Source: Phytophthora quininea (Eukaryota > Oomycota > Peronosporomycetes > Peronosporales > Peronosporaceae). From it: DNA of 64,000 nucleotides. Of this stretch, positions 12,164 through 23,425 are shown in pieces (position 1 is the stretch's first letter; every line of letters begins with the position of its first letter). The stretch is from NCBI GenBank assembly GCA_011947345.1, contig JAAVTG010000697.1:496001-560000 (forward strand), written 5' to 3'. The notes beneath the pieces were generated by a model. It did not search any database. It was not told the DNA's origin and saw only the letters and a list, made by a program, of their open reading frames with translations. The position numbers were made by a program, and so were the translations under genes.

Positions 12164-15100
12164 ATGGGAACGCAGCAGGCCGTCGACGTGGAGTTCACGG
12201 TGCGGCTGCTGGACGACGCCCGCGAACGCGCCGTGTGTCTCTTGGGAAGCGCGCCGGAGCTTGGAGCCTGGGACGTGGAGAAGGCCGTGCCGCTCCAGCT
12301 CGTTGGGCGACAGGACGGCGGAGAGAGCACGTGGCGCACGACGGTGCAGCTCGCGGCCACCGACACGATCGAGTACAAGTACGTGGTCAAGCACGAGGCG
12401 ACGCGCGAGCTGCTCACGTGGGAGGGGCTTCCGGGCAACCGGACGCTGACTGTCGCTCCCGGCACCAACGTGGCGCTTGACGCTGAGGCCACGCAGAGCT
12501 CGACGTACGCGACTCAGCGAGCGCCGGCCCCGGGGCTGCGGGAGGCCCAACTAGGCGTCAATGGCAACACCAACGGTTTCCAGGAGTGGCGCTGCTGCAC
12601 CAACAAGGAGAGCAATCCGTGGTGGGGGTGGACCTGGGCAAGCAGGTCGGCATCTCGAGCATCCATTTGTGGAACGCCATGACATACCACGAGCAGGCGA
12701 GACACCCGCACGGCCGACCGCCAGTCACGTCCAAGGCATCGACGTCGTCTCCGGAGCCGCCTTTGTGGGTGTTCATCTCAAAGGAGCCGCTGGAAAATGG
12801 ACCCGACTGTTTAGCAGATGCGCAAGCCAAGGCGTCGAGCGATGCAGCTTCTGTCCGAGCAATTGAGATGGAAAAGTCTCACGACAGACGTGTGCGGTCG
12901 CTGAACTTTGCAAATGACACGACGGGCCCCGTTGAAGGCCGCTATGTGCGCTTGCAGTACGCGAGTGCCTCGAGCGCGCTGCAGTTCGCAGAGTTGGAAG
13001 TTTTCACGCAAGATGATGTTTTTACTGCTGCGGACAGCAAGGGAACGTCGCAGGTAAGCCTCTCCTGCATTAAACACGATGACGGCTTCTACGGCGTTTC
13101 TGGCTCGCTTAATGCAGACCTACAAGAGTACGTCGAGAGCGGATGGCTCAACCCTGCGTCAAATACGGCGGAGATGCAGATTTGGATCGGAAGCTTCGAC
13201 CCTACTAAACCAGCCATTCAATGGCTTAATGGTGAGCGAGATAGCAACCGCGTGGCGATTGACCTTCGCCACGAAAGGCGCGTGAAGAACAGCAACCAGG
13301 AACCGCAAGGTAATTGTGCGCCAACAAAGCAGTGTGTGAGCGGCGGGTCTGCAGTGACATGGGAGTCTGTGCCTGTCGAGGCTAAAAGTGCTGCGTTACT
13401 GGACAAAGACTCCACTGAGCTTCGCCAGCTCTTAGAGAGGTACCAACAGCAAGGTCGCGCTGATGTCTCCGTGTACCTGAATAACGATCGTCCATGCGAG
13501 CAGCCATCCTCAAAGACGACAACCGCCGGATGGGTATCCAAACTGGCATTTACCCGGTCGCTCGAGCCTTCGGATGTTGCCCGCCTGACTGAAAAGGTCA
13601 TCAAGCAAAAATACTCCAAGAACGACGTCATCTTACGTTATGCCGAACAAAAGCGAACTGTGTTTTATGTCGAGTCTGGCGACGTGGAACTCTGTGGACC
13701 GGGATCGTCTCGTGGGTCTCATGCCATCGGCACATTGGGCAGTGATTCCTACTTTAACGAGATGGGTCTCTTCAGTCGCTGGTCCAAGCAACCTGCGCTG
13801 TTCAAAGCGAAAAGCGATGTAACGTGCTATCTCTTGGATGCGGAGACGCTGATCTCTGTCCTCGGAGCGGACAAGGTCACTCGAATCCGATGTGACTATA
13901 TTCGAATGAAGCACAAAGCGACGAATGCAGCTCCAGTGAAGAACACAACGACCTTGCATTACACCGACGGCATCCGTGCCCAAGTGTTTTATGTGAAAGC
14001 TCCTGCCACCACTTTGGATGGGCATAACAACGGGCTTTCGCACCGCTGGACGTTTGACATTTACGACTGTGACCTGGATGCGAAGGCTGGAGCTTGCGGG
14101 AAAAACGAGCTCTTGGGATCTGCTTATCTTCTTCCATCTCAGCTTGGAACGCATGGCGAGGCAGACTTGACCATTCCGATCTTTGGTACGGGCGTTGGCG
14201 ATGCAACTGGGCAAGGACTTGTCGGGCAGCTCACGCTCTCGTACCTTATTCTGACACCGTTTGCGCACCCAAAGAACAACATCGCTAATGTGTGGCGCTC
14301 TTATTGGCGTGAGAAGCCGCCCCTCACTATTGGACATCGAGGAATGGGGCGGTCATACTATCAGGTGGACGGGTACCGCCTTGCATTGACTCGCGAAAAC
14401 ACACTCGCGTCGTTGATCTTGGCAGGGCGAAGTGGCGCGGATTTCGTGGAGTTCGACGTCCAACTTACAAAGGACCGGGTGCCTGTCATTTACCACGACT
14501 TCCTCGTGAACGTTGGGCTGGAGGATAAACATGCAGAATCGTTTGGCACCAAACCTGAAATGTACGAGATCGGGATCCACGACATGACGTATCGCCAACT
14601 CACGCAGTCCCACACCGCTCCAGTGCCACACAAAGGAAGCAAAACCCAAGCGCTACAAAACCGAGTCAAGAAGCACTGGGCGCGTCTTCAAGGAGACAAG
14701 AAAGTTCTCTCTCCGAAGCGAGAGCCTTTTCCTGCGATGCCAAACTGCAGACCGAGGAAGACGAAGAGCATCTTGTGGATTTCTTCCCTCGACTAGAGGA
14801 TCTCCTCAAGCATGTACCAGCTGAAGTTGGTTTGAATATCGAGATCAAGTACCCGGACCCATTCTCCCGCGCGACGATGCGAAGCTCCAGCCAGTTTGCC
14901 GTGAATGCCTACGTCGATACGGTGCTAGAGTGCGTCTTTGACCACGCCGGCCCGCGACGCATTTTCTTCTCGTGCTTTGACCCGAGTGTGTGCATCGCTC
15001 TGCGCGCCAAACAGACCAAGTACCCTGTGCTGTTCCTGACGAACGGCTCCATGGCGCCGAATGCGATGGACGCGCGTATGACGCTCCAATTCGCGACCAA

Positions 15101-15341
15101 CCTCGCCAAAATGGAAAAGTTGCAGGGCATCGTGTCCAACTCGAATGCGTTCCTCGAGACGCCGGAGCTCGCTCCACTCGTGAAGAAGGACATGAAGAGC
15201 GTGCTGCTCACGTGGGGAGACCAGAACACGAACCACGAAATGGTGCAGCTCCAGAAGCGTCATGCCATCGATGGCGTTATCAGCGATAACGTCATCGACC
15301 TCATTAACGAGGACAAGAAGCTACAGGCGCAGGTCCAGTAG
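12164..15341 (+). CDS. Multidomain glycerophosphodiester phosphodiesterase
   Basis: The protein is predicted to hydrolyse glycerophosphodiesters such as glycerophosphocholine. The domains in order are: a CBM20-type starch-binding module (about 12180-12465, VEFTVRLLD to WEGLPGNRTL); a galactose-binding/F5-8C (fucolectin-like) module with CCTNKESNPWW and VDLGKQVGISSIHLWNAMTY (about 12500-13020); an unassigned middle; a cyclic-nucleotide-binding-like segment (about 13590-13900, VFYVESGDVEL to FNEMGLFS); a C2-like stretch; and the GDPD catalytic domain (about 14330-15335). The last shows GHRGMG, ENTLAS, DFVEFDVQLTKD and IYHDF, covering the catalytic His, Glu/Asn, Glu/Asp and second His. CBM20 plus GDPD is the known GPCPD1/GDE5 plan; the extra modules are unusual. 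Frame breaks lie at G5 (12624-12628) and A3 (14701-14703). The start at 12164 was chosen because CBM20 begins directly after it; 12071 is an alternative. Confidence 0.8.
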
Positions 15342-15743
15342 CAGTGGAAACAGCAAGACTTGCATCAATAACAAGACATGCATGATGGTCAAGTGGATAA
15401 AAAAATCGTTTTTCAGTGTGTTTGTCATGATGAGTTTTTTCGTCTTGCACGGCGGAATGCAGCAATTCCGGGACGGGTCGGGAACGTGCACTTCACCCGA
15501 ATCTTCACAGAAGATGGCGATATCTGGGCAGCCATGGCCGCAACCGTTATCCTCGAGCGTACCGAAGTTGGTGCCGTTCCTCGTGTCGTCGCCACAAAAG
15601 CTGCCGGCAAAGCCAGCCTCACCCGACGCGCTGCTGCCGTCGCTTGCAGCCGAGTCGCTTTTTGAATCGGTCGCGTTTTCTTCCGCCGTCGCCACAGCCA
15701 GCGCCGCCATCGCCAGCATCAGCCACTTGAAAGCAGCACGCAT
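15321..15743 (-). CDS. Small secreted cysteine-rich protein
   Basis: From ATG 15743 the product begins with a clear signal peptide (MRAAFKWLMLAMAALAVATA, likely cleaved before EEN). An acidic Ser/Ala-rich spacer follows, then a compact Cys module with about seven cysteines in the pattern FCGDD, GCGHGCPD, IFCED and NCCIPPC. I do not recognise the family. Size and layout match secreted oomycete apoplastic proteins, but no effector motif such as RxLR is present. The annotated end overlaps the last 21 bases of the phosphodiesterase gene. The final hydrophobic tail follows an A7/T7 run and may be a misframe, so the true stop could be earlier. Confidence 0.55.
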   Translation of the reverse strand: MRAAFKWLMLAMAALAVATAEENATDSKSDSAASDGSSASGEAGFAGSFCGDDTRNGTNFGTLEDNGCGHGCPDIAIFCEDSGEVHVPDPSRNCCIPPCKTKKLIMTNTLKNDFFIHLTIMHVLLLMQVLLFPLLLDLRL

Positions 15744-15919
15744 CGAGTCGACTTGTCCTCGGTGGTCTTGCAATTCCCGAAATGGCAATCGCTTGCCTTT
15801 AACCGTAGGGTTCTAATAGAGAGACTTTTCCACGTCTCTTCAAGGCTCTTGTCTGTTCTACTAATGAGACTTCCCAGTATAGCAGCGCCTTCCTGCTGCT
15901 CTGACCGCTGCCGATCTGG

Positions 15920-18511
15920 ATGTCCCTGGAACGGGGTGCGAACCCCGTGGCGGGGCTGTCGACGCTGGAGAAGCAGCGGCGTCAAGCGCTGCTGGCCAAG
16001 ATCGCGCAGTTCGAAAGCCGCGGCGCCATCTTGCCGGCGGATGCGCGTACACTGCGCAGCCAGCTGCACGACAGCACGAGCGGCGAGTGGAAGGCCGTGG
16101 AGACGCGACTGCAGCAGCTGGCCAGGAGCTGGAATCCGTACCAGGACGATGCAGTCGAGGGATCTGCCCAGAAGAAGGAGAAGAAGAAGCATGACCTATA
16201 CGAGCTGCTGGAGCTGGACAAGGACCAGCAGGTGACGACGGAAGATGTCAAACGGCAGTTCCGGAAGCTGGCACTGCTGCTGCACCCAGACAAGCAGAGG
16301 GTCAGTAGGAAACGCGAGACAAAACAAGATGGCGCTGGAGAGGACGAACTGGAGGAGCTGAAGAAGGCAGACTCGGCGCAGTTCGCGAGGCTGCGACTGG
16401 CCTACGAGACGCTCAGCGACCCGGACAGGAGGGCTGCTTATGACGCAAAGCTGGCCGCACCAGAATCGACTAAAAGTCGGCAACTGGGCGAAGTGGTGAA
16501 GGACCAGGTGAAGCTGGAGGCGTCGACGGACTTTGCCAGCCTCGAGTGGATGGCCAGAGTTAAGCACAAGATGGATGTGATGGCGCGCATTGCAGAGTGG
16601 GCCAAGTTACTGGACTTGCATGCTACGGAGCTGCGCTTCGAGACAGGGGAACCTTGCACAGGCAAAGGTTGTGGCAAGATTGTGAGCATGGACAGAGACT
16701 TGGAGTGCTCTGGCTCGCCGCGCCGTCGAGTGTATGTGTGTTTGTTGCACAAGTACATCCATGCGTGCGATGAAACCTGCACGAGCACATTTGGTGATGC
16801 GGAGTTGGATCGGAGAGTGTGTCCCATGCGAGCATACTGGCTTGTCCAGAACTGGTTGTTCGATCAAGTACAAGCTGTCACTTTGCAGCACCAGCAGTGT
16901 CTTAATCCAGTCGCTGGTACAGAAGATGGGAAGCCTGCAACACAAAAAGCGAAGCAAGAAGCGGATGCTGGGCATATTCAAGTTCCTGAAAAAGCAGATA
17001 GCCCTGTTGCACGTGTGCTTCTTGATCCGTCGGAGATCCATCTAGGCGATCAGTACACGCGCTTTCAGGTCGCTAAACTGGACGAGTGTCAAAGCGTTCA
17101 GTGTCGTGACAATTTTCAGTTTTGGAAGACGGTATTTACGCGTGCCGTCGCCATGGCACTCCACACATCTGTACATACGAGTGCTGTGACCGACAAGAGT
17201 TGCGTTTGGGTAACTACGTGTGCTGGGTGAGCAAGAAGCTGTATGGCCGCGAGCGGGAGGAGGCTGGAACAGACGTACGCGTTAGGCGTGTCGTTTACTC
17301 CGATGCACAGGGCGATGAAAATGCGGTTGAGATGGAAGTTCCTGTGATGCTACCGCTGGGGAAAGCAGCAGGATATTTGCTGGAGGGAGGGCCATCAGAG
17401 CAACAGTTTGCCGATGTGTCCTCGTTGTCCCCACCACCACCAGATGAAAAGACTCAACGCAAGCGCCAACGTTCAGGTTCGAATGGATCTTGTGGCAACG
17501 ATGATGTTCGATCACCCAGAGCTACTACGAGAAAGAAGTCCAAGCTTGACCGGCTGCAAGAGCGGAGACTTCACCTGTCAAGAAGCGCTTGCATCAGCGC
17601 TTGTCAACTAAGATACAGCGAGGGAAACGAAGTCTTTTCACATCTTCTTGAAATTACCGCCGGCGGTAGCCAACCTGCCAAAAGTAGCACTGGAGCTGGA
17701 GGAGGCTGCTAGCAGTGATTCGGACAACGAAGACTCGCCTTCGCCACGTAAAAGTGCCGGCGAAGTTGGCTCAGAAAACCTCTTGCAGATTTTCGTAAAC
17801 TCTCACCACACTGTCAACTACATTAAATACTGGATGGAGGAGCTGACTGAGCAGCAACTATCTATCTGGGATCAGCAGATCTTTTGGGTGACACCGTCAT
17901 TGGTGAAGAAACCAATGTGATGGTGCTGGAGGAGCATGGCATATCGGCGGGGTGCGTTCTAGAACTACGTCTTCACGATGACTGCCCACTGCTGCTATCT
18001 ACTTGGAACGGAAAGGGCGCCGCGGCTGGGAGATGTGGTGGTGTCCCTGTAGAGTACAATACAGTGCAAATTTCCAAGGAGGCTGAAGAAGATCTGGATG
18101 ACCTAAATGAAGAATGGGAAAATGTCATCGCTGCTGAGGAGGAGGCTTTCGAGGAGTCCCGCCTTAAGAGCCAGCGTGAAAAGATGGAGTTGCGAGGCGC
18201 TCTTGAACACACCGAAGTACTTCAGTATGATAGTGCGAAATCCAAACCCCGACTGCTTGGTGTTATCCAAAAACGAGCCCTTGGTGAAAGTACGGGTAGG
18301 GGAAACAGCGACTTATTCCCCGACGATTCCTCCGGAAGAAGCCGGAAAGGGTGACGAACAGAAAGCGTTGGTCTCTATTAAGAAGGAAGTGTTGGTAAAG
18401 GAAGCTGAGGAAAAAGTGCCACGGCAAGTCCAGTCGATGAGAGCTATGGCAAACGATGCAGAACCAGTGGCAAGGGGCACGAAGGAGCAGAAGCACCCGG
18501 CGAGGAAGTGA
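15920..18511 (+). CDS. J-domain protein with duplicated zinc motif
   Basis: The protein is a probable Hsp70 co-chaperone. The J domain (about 16190-16450) has HDLYELLELD, the diagnostic HPD in LLLHPDKQ, and YETLSDPDRRAAYD. Further on, two cysteine/histidine modules share exactly the spacing C-x2-H-x3-H-x-C-x3-C: VCLLHKYIHACDETC (about 16735-16780) and ACRRHGTPHICTYEC (about 17140-17185). A basic low-complexity region follows (RKRQR, ATTRKKSKLD). Near 17780-17990 a ubiquitin-like stretch follows (LLQIFVNSHHTVNYIKYW to AGCVLELRLHDD), then a coiled-coil acidic tail. Frame breaks at T4 17120-17123, near 17570, near 17640, T4 17882-17885 and near 18290 split it. I treat it as one gene because each repair keeps the protein open, but a second gene starting inside cannot be excluded. 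Confidence 0.6.
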
Positions 18512-18532
18512 CTCGACCGTTGCACATTTGAT

Positions 18533-19821
18533 TTACTCGTCGAGGAGAGAAGCAAAGACGCGGCGACAGCTCTCGAAAAGCGACATGGTAATAGCTGTTG
18601 ACGGGGCATGGAAAGCGACGCGCGCACCCGCACCCTTGTAAAGCGCCACCACACCCTCAGCTCTGCGTGAACCCCGTGCGAACAGCAATGTTAGCTACCG
18701 GCACTGTTTAACGAGCGGAAAGGAGAGCGTGAACAAAATTAAATAATGCAGCTTGCGTACCTGATCACTTGCGTTAGACCGTCGACAATGCCTCGATACG
18801 CCGCTGGACTTCCTTCGGACGCATACACGCGCTGTACTTGAAGTCGCAGCTTGATGAGGTCCAGAGGGTTCGTGAGGAACGAGGCTGTGGCACCCGCCAC
18901 TGCCGCACTTGCTAGCGTGTAATGCGCGGGCAGTTCCTCCACGCCAAGACGCTTCTGCGCAAAAGCCTTGCCCTCCTCATAGAACATGAAATACAACGCC
19001 GAAAACGGACCAAACGAGAGCAGCGTGGCAGCGTAACCCTTGTACAGACCTCCGATACGCTCCGTGCGCGCAATCGTCTGCACAGCGTCGAGCGTGTTGC
19101 GATAGTAAAACTTTGGGGCGCCCCGGGTTTGTCGACAGGGCTGGTGCTTGGCGCTGCACTTGCATACGCTCCTTGATTACATCGATAGGCACCCACAGAA
19201 CGCAGCTCAACGCCTCCGCGGCCATACCTGCTCCGAGGTACAGCAAGGGCGGGCTCCCTTGAAGCTCTCGACGCCGAGCAATGCGTCTTTGGACACCTCG
19301 TATGATGTCAAATACAGACACGTCGCCGGTGCCGAGCCCACCATACTCACGCCCAGTCCACGGTACAGCCCTCGCAAATGCTGCAAGCTGGTGCATGCGT
19401 CAATATCGTCAGATGCAATGCACGCGATTAATCTGAAAATCCACCTGAACGCTCGGAGCTTGAGCTGCGACCCAATGGTGTGACCCGCGGTGGTGCTGGC
19501 TTGGAGCCGCGCCTTGACAGTGTCCAGCGGGTGGCAAAACACTCGACCGATCATCCCGGCGGATGCACTCCCTGGTTACAGCAAAGTAAGCGTCACATTG
19601 CGTTAGTGTTAGCACAAGAGTCGCACGTTTGTTTCTTCGCACCAAAAGTGTGGGCAGCTGTCCTGAAGTCTACAGATCGCATCACAGCATGAGCATTAGT
19701 GCAAATGAACCACCAGCAAGTGGTCTACGTGGTCATAGCATCTGCAGATGCGGGCGCAGCGAGGGTTCCCCGCTGCAGCCACCGCAAAGCGAGCGCTCAC
19801 CTTGACCCCTGCTTCACTCAT
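18533..19821 (-). CDS. Mitochondrial carrier family (SLC25) protein
   Basis: Three carrier repeats are visible. The first has CHPLDTVKARLQ after a short first exon MSEAGVK. The second has VPIDVIKERMQVQ followed by GLYKGYAATLLSFGPF. The third has NPLDLIKLRLQVQ and, after the intron 18663-18760, VVALYKGAGARVAFHAP. The PxD/E-xx-K/R motifs are intact. It is an inner-membrane solute exchanger; the substrate cannot be told from sequence alone. A long first intron separates ATG 19821 from the second exon near 19580. Frame breaks near 19565 and near 19120 need one base each. The 3' end converges on the J-domain gene with a gap of about 21 bp. Confidence 0.8.
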
Positions 19822-19944
19822 GGTGAAATGAGCCGATCCCAATCTAATCACGATTATCCGCCAATCAGCGGCTCGTCGACAGCGTTATAGGAGCTCCACA
19901 TCCCGTGCAGCCAGCAAGGCAGCGCAGGTCGTCGTCGTCTTCCC

Positions 19945-21247
19945 ATGCCGCGCGTGTATCTAGACTATAACGCCACCACGCCCGTGGAGCCGGCCGTGCT
20001 GCAGAAGCTGCTGCCGTACCTGGGCGGCCACTTCGGCAACGCGTCGTCCTCCTACGCGCTGGGCCAGGAGGCCAAGACGGCGGTGGCCGCCGCCCGAGCA
20101 AGTGGCGTCCATGCTGGGCGCCCGCAGCGCCGAAGAAGTTGTATTCCTGTCCGGAGGCACCGAGTCTATCAACTACGCCATCAAGGGATCGGCGCTTGCG
20201 GCCAAGCGCAGTAGCGAACGCAGCCACATCATCACCAGCAGCGTGGAGCACGTGGCCGTGCTGGAGACTTGCAAGTGGCTCGAGACGCAGGGCTTCCAGG
20301 TGACCTACTTGCCCGTGGACCGCTTTGGCTGCGTCCGAGTGCAGGACGTCATCGATGCGCTCAAGCCGGAGACCTGCGTCGTGTCGGTGATGCTCGCCAA
20401 CAACGAGGTGGGCTCGCTGCAGCCCGTGGCGGAGATCTCGGCCGCCGTGCACCGCTTTGTCCAGGGGCAGGACAATGCCCTGCCGATCCTCGTGCACACG
20501 GACGCAAGCCAGGCTGTCGGCAAAGTCCGTGTGAACGTGGAAGATCTTGGCGTGGATCTGCTGACAATTGCTGGGCACAAGCTGTACGCGCCTAAGGGCA
20601 TCGGCGCGCTATACATCCGTGCGGGCAGCGACGTGGATGTGATCATCCACGGTGCCTCGCAGGAGAATGGACGTCGTGGCGGCACGGAGAATGTGGCGTT
20701 GGATGTCGCACTAGGACAGGCCTGCGCGCTCGTGGAGAAGAACCTGCACGAGTACGCCGTGGTCATGCAGGAGAGCAGGGCATTTCTCCTCGAACAGATC
20801 CAAAAACACTGCAGCCTTACCAACGTCAGCTACCTGGTGAACGGCCACCCCGAGTTGTCGTTGCCCAACACACTCAGCATCAGCTTCGAGAACATCAGCG
20901 CGCCATGTCTGCTGGATTGTGAGTATATCCATGTTATGCCTACAGGATATGGTCTCGGTGGTGCTAACCACTGCATGTGCTCGTGAACTTTAGTGATTGA
21001 AGTGGACGGTGTGCTTGCTAGCGCAGGATCGGCATGCCATAGCCACAAGCAGGAGAATGCAGGCAAGCAGAAGACACCCGAGGGGCAAGACGAACACGTC
21101 ACAATCTCACACGTGCTCACAGCCATGCACGTGGCTCCCGAATACGCCAAGGGCACACTTCGTCTCTCAGTGGGCCGATCCACGACGCAAGAAGAGCTAT
21201 TGCATGCTTCCAACGCGATTCACAAGGCCATTCAACAGCTTTTGTAG
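19945..21247 (+). CDS. SCLY: Selenocysteine lyase / cysteine desulfurase (NifS-like)
   Basis: This is a PLP-dependent class V aminotransferase-fold enzyme that removes selenium or sulfur from (seleno)cysteine. Visible features are the N-terminal VYLDYNATTPVEP, FLSGGTESINYAIKG (PLP phosphate region), ILVHTDASQAVGK, the Schiff-base lysine in TIAGHKLYAPKG, GGTEN, and the catalytic Cys in GSACHSHKQ followed by LRLSVGRSTT. The Cys loop and the HTDASQ region look closer to eukaryotic selenocysteine lyase than to mitochondrial Nfs1, and no mitochondrial presequence is seen. One intron lies at 20919-20993. A frame break near 20097 is best repaired by two bases (a lost GA), giving AAREQVASML. It is divergent from the carrier gene, with 123 bp between start codons. 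Confidence 0.85.
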
Positions 21248-21426
21248 ACGCACCGCAACTAATCATGCCACGTTGGCATGTGATGTGCTTATAAATCTCT
21301 TCACGTGTCTTTGAGGAATAAGTATGTTTTTAGTAGTAGTATTTACTGACTGACAACATTCGAGCGCGCGCGATAAGCTGCGATTTGTTTTGATTCATGA
21401 AAACGTTGGCCTTGCATCCGTCTCTC

Positions 21427-23425
21427 TCAGTAACGCTTTGAGATCCAAGCCAACAGCCACTTGAGGTGCGTGAGCATGTACTTCAGCGCTCGAGTCCACT
21501 GCTCATCATTACCAAGAGATATTGGTAGACCACCAATTTTACCACGCTCCACCTTGTACGGGAACTTCAGCGAAGGTTCCTCTTTCATTGCACGGCGTCC
21601 AGCGTCCTCCACACACTCGAGGAAGAGGATCATTGCCTGATTGAAGCCACGACGGCGGAACATGCCACCATCGCTGTACAGGGTGTACTCCTTGCCATAC
21701 ATATTGACCACGCGGGAAAAACTTCCGCGTGGCACAAGCCGATTACGTGAAAACTCAAAGTTGGCACGATCCGCAATTGTAGCGAGCAACAAAACTGCTT
21801 GGCCCAGCGCAGCATTAATCTCCACCCACTCCACCGGCTTCGATGGCAAACGGCCGAGCCGCAGGCCGTTGATCGTACCGAAAAGGCCGTCGTGCCAGAT
21901 GTGGAAGACATCATTGCAAACGTTGTAGCGCTGAAGGCGCCGCAGCATGTCTGACGCGTGGACAGCGAATACACTTACTGATTGCCGCTCGTCGCGGCTC
22001 AAACCCAGCAGGTGTTGCAGAAATGCCCCCTCCGACAAGGTGCCGTGAATTAATTGTTCGAGATCCGTTCCCGTAGACCACAGTTCACGCCTCTTTGCTG
22101 TTACCTGGGCCGTCTCATCTTCGATGGCCTCTAACTCTTCCTTTAATCGACGCTCCTCCTCTTCCAAGGCTCGTAGCTCCGGATCGTCGTGCCACTCATC
22201 ACCATCGTAGTCATCCTCTTCGCCAGCATCCTCAGTTGCTTGGTCATCAGCGAATTGAGAGTAGAAATTCTTATACTGAGCGTGATCATCCTCCATTTCA
22301 TTCAGAGCGCTAGCATTCAAGCCACGTTAGATAGTGGAGAGGCATGACCAGATACGGCCATCGACCAACTTACTGAGTGAGGCGAGTGAGCACCGCTGTT
22401 TCACAATCGTGGCAGGTCGGAAGCCTCTTCTTCAGTAGGAGCGTACTGTAATCATCAAACCAATAAGAAAAGTTGTTAGACCACGATTTGCACGAAACTC
22501 TACGCGGTTCTACAAACCTGCAGTCCAGCAGCTCCTGAAACCAGCTGAGGTCGCTACCTTCAATGCGCCGCTTTCGAATGAGGCGACGCCGTCGCACAAG
22601 CCGGTCCTGCGTGGTTTCCTGCTTTTCATCTGTATCCTCTTCAGCCCTTTCCGTCTCAGCATCACTATCAGGTCCCAGTATTCCGCCAAAATTGGCAAAA
22701 CCAGCATGCGTCGCCGCATAGACCCATCCTTCGTCGTCGCTCTGCGGTAGGGTCTTGTCCACTTCCCAGTTCGAAAGCCACAAGTGCGGCTTATTCAGCA
22801 GTCTGGCTGGCACCACGTCGGCAATAGTTTGCCCAATGTCTCCGCGATTGCAGCTCGTGAAGGCTGCGATGCCCTTCAGCAGATCAAACTCTGCCGGCAC
22901 CCACGAGTCCACGAGGCCATTGCTATTGTCAAGACGCTGGCGCTCCCATACCATCTCCGGCACAATGGCCGGGTTCTTCTGCTGCTGCTGACTCAGGGAT
23001 GCCCTGTTCTGCGCTGCGTCCTCTTCCTCCGTCTCGGACTCGGACACTCCAGCGTCCGTTCCTTCCGTGAGTCGGGGGATCTGCTCCTCGTCCTCCTTGG
23101 TCTCCTCCGCGCTCGCCTCGCAGTCCGTCGGGTGCTCGTACTTGATTGGGCGCAGCGCCATGATCTTCTCCTCGATGGGCACGGGGTTGTAGCGGAATTT
23201 GAGCAGCGCGCCGCACTGATGGCACGTGAAGAGGCTTTTGCCCTCGACGGCCGCGCGTCGGGCGCTGGGCGCGGGGCTCCGTGCGTACGGCGAGTACGCT
23301 GCCGCTGCAGAGGCCGGCGCGGGCGATAGCGCCGCCGCGGAGGATCCTACAGCCACGTTGAGCGACGCAGGCGGGCGAGGGAGTCCCGTGGTGATGACCG
23401 GCAGTAGCGAGCCATTGCTGCTCAT
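21427..23425 (-). CDS. ATG6: Beclin-1/ATG6 homologue with DysF-like domain
   Basis: Beclin-1 is a subunit of the class III PI3-kinase complex that starts autophagosome formation. The C-terminal half is diagnostic: a coiled coil (DDHAQYKNFYSQF, then an acidic/EE-rich helix), and an ECD/BARA domain with FHIWHDGLFGTINGLRLGR, VEWVEINAALGQAVLLL and SDGGMFRRRGFNQAM. A Beclin-like CxxC (FTCHQCGALLKFRYN) lies near the N-terminus and a second one (CHDC) just before the coiled coil. Between them (about 22560-22955) is a segment with NWEVDKT, DDEGWVYA and VRRRRLIRKRR, the pattern of dysferlin/peroxin DysFN-DysFC modules. Introns at 22446-22517 and 22310-22373 both splice in phase, and the second joins VLTRLTH to ALNEME. 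No frameshift is needed anywhere. The start is 23425; ATG 23539 in the same frame is an alternative. A TATATAAA box lies at 23597-23604. Confidence 0.85.

Noticed and set aside
19865..20578. Minus-strand open frame opposite the selenocysteine lyase gene
   Set aside because: It is an antisense shadow of a strongly biased coding exon with a recognised enzyme on the other strand.
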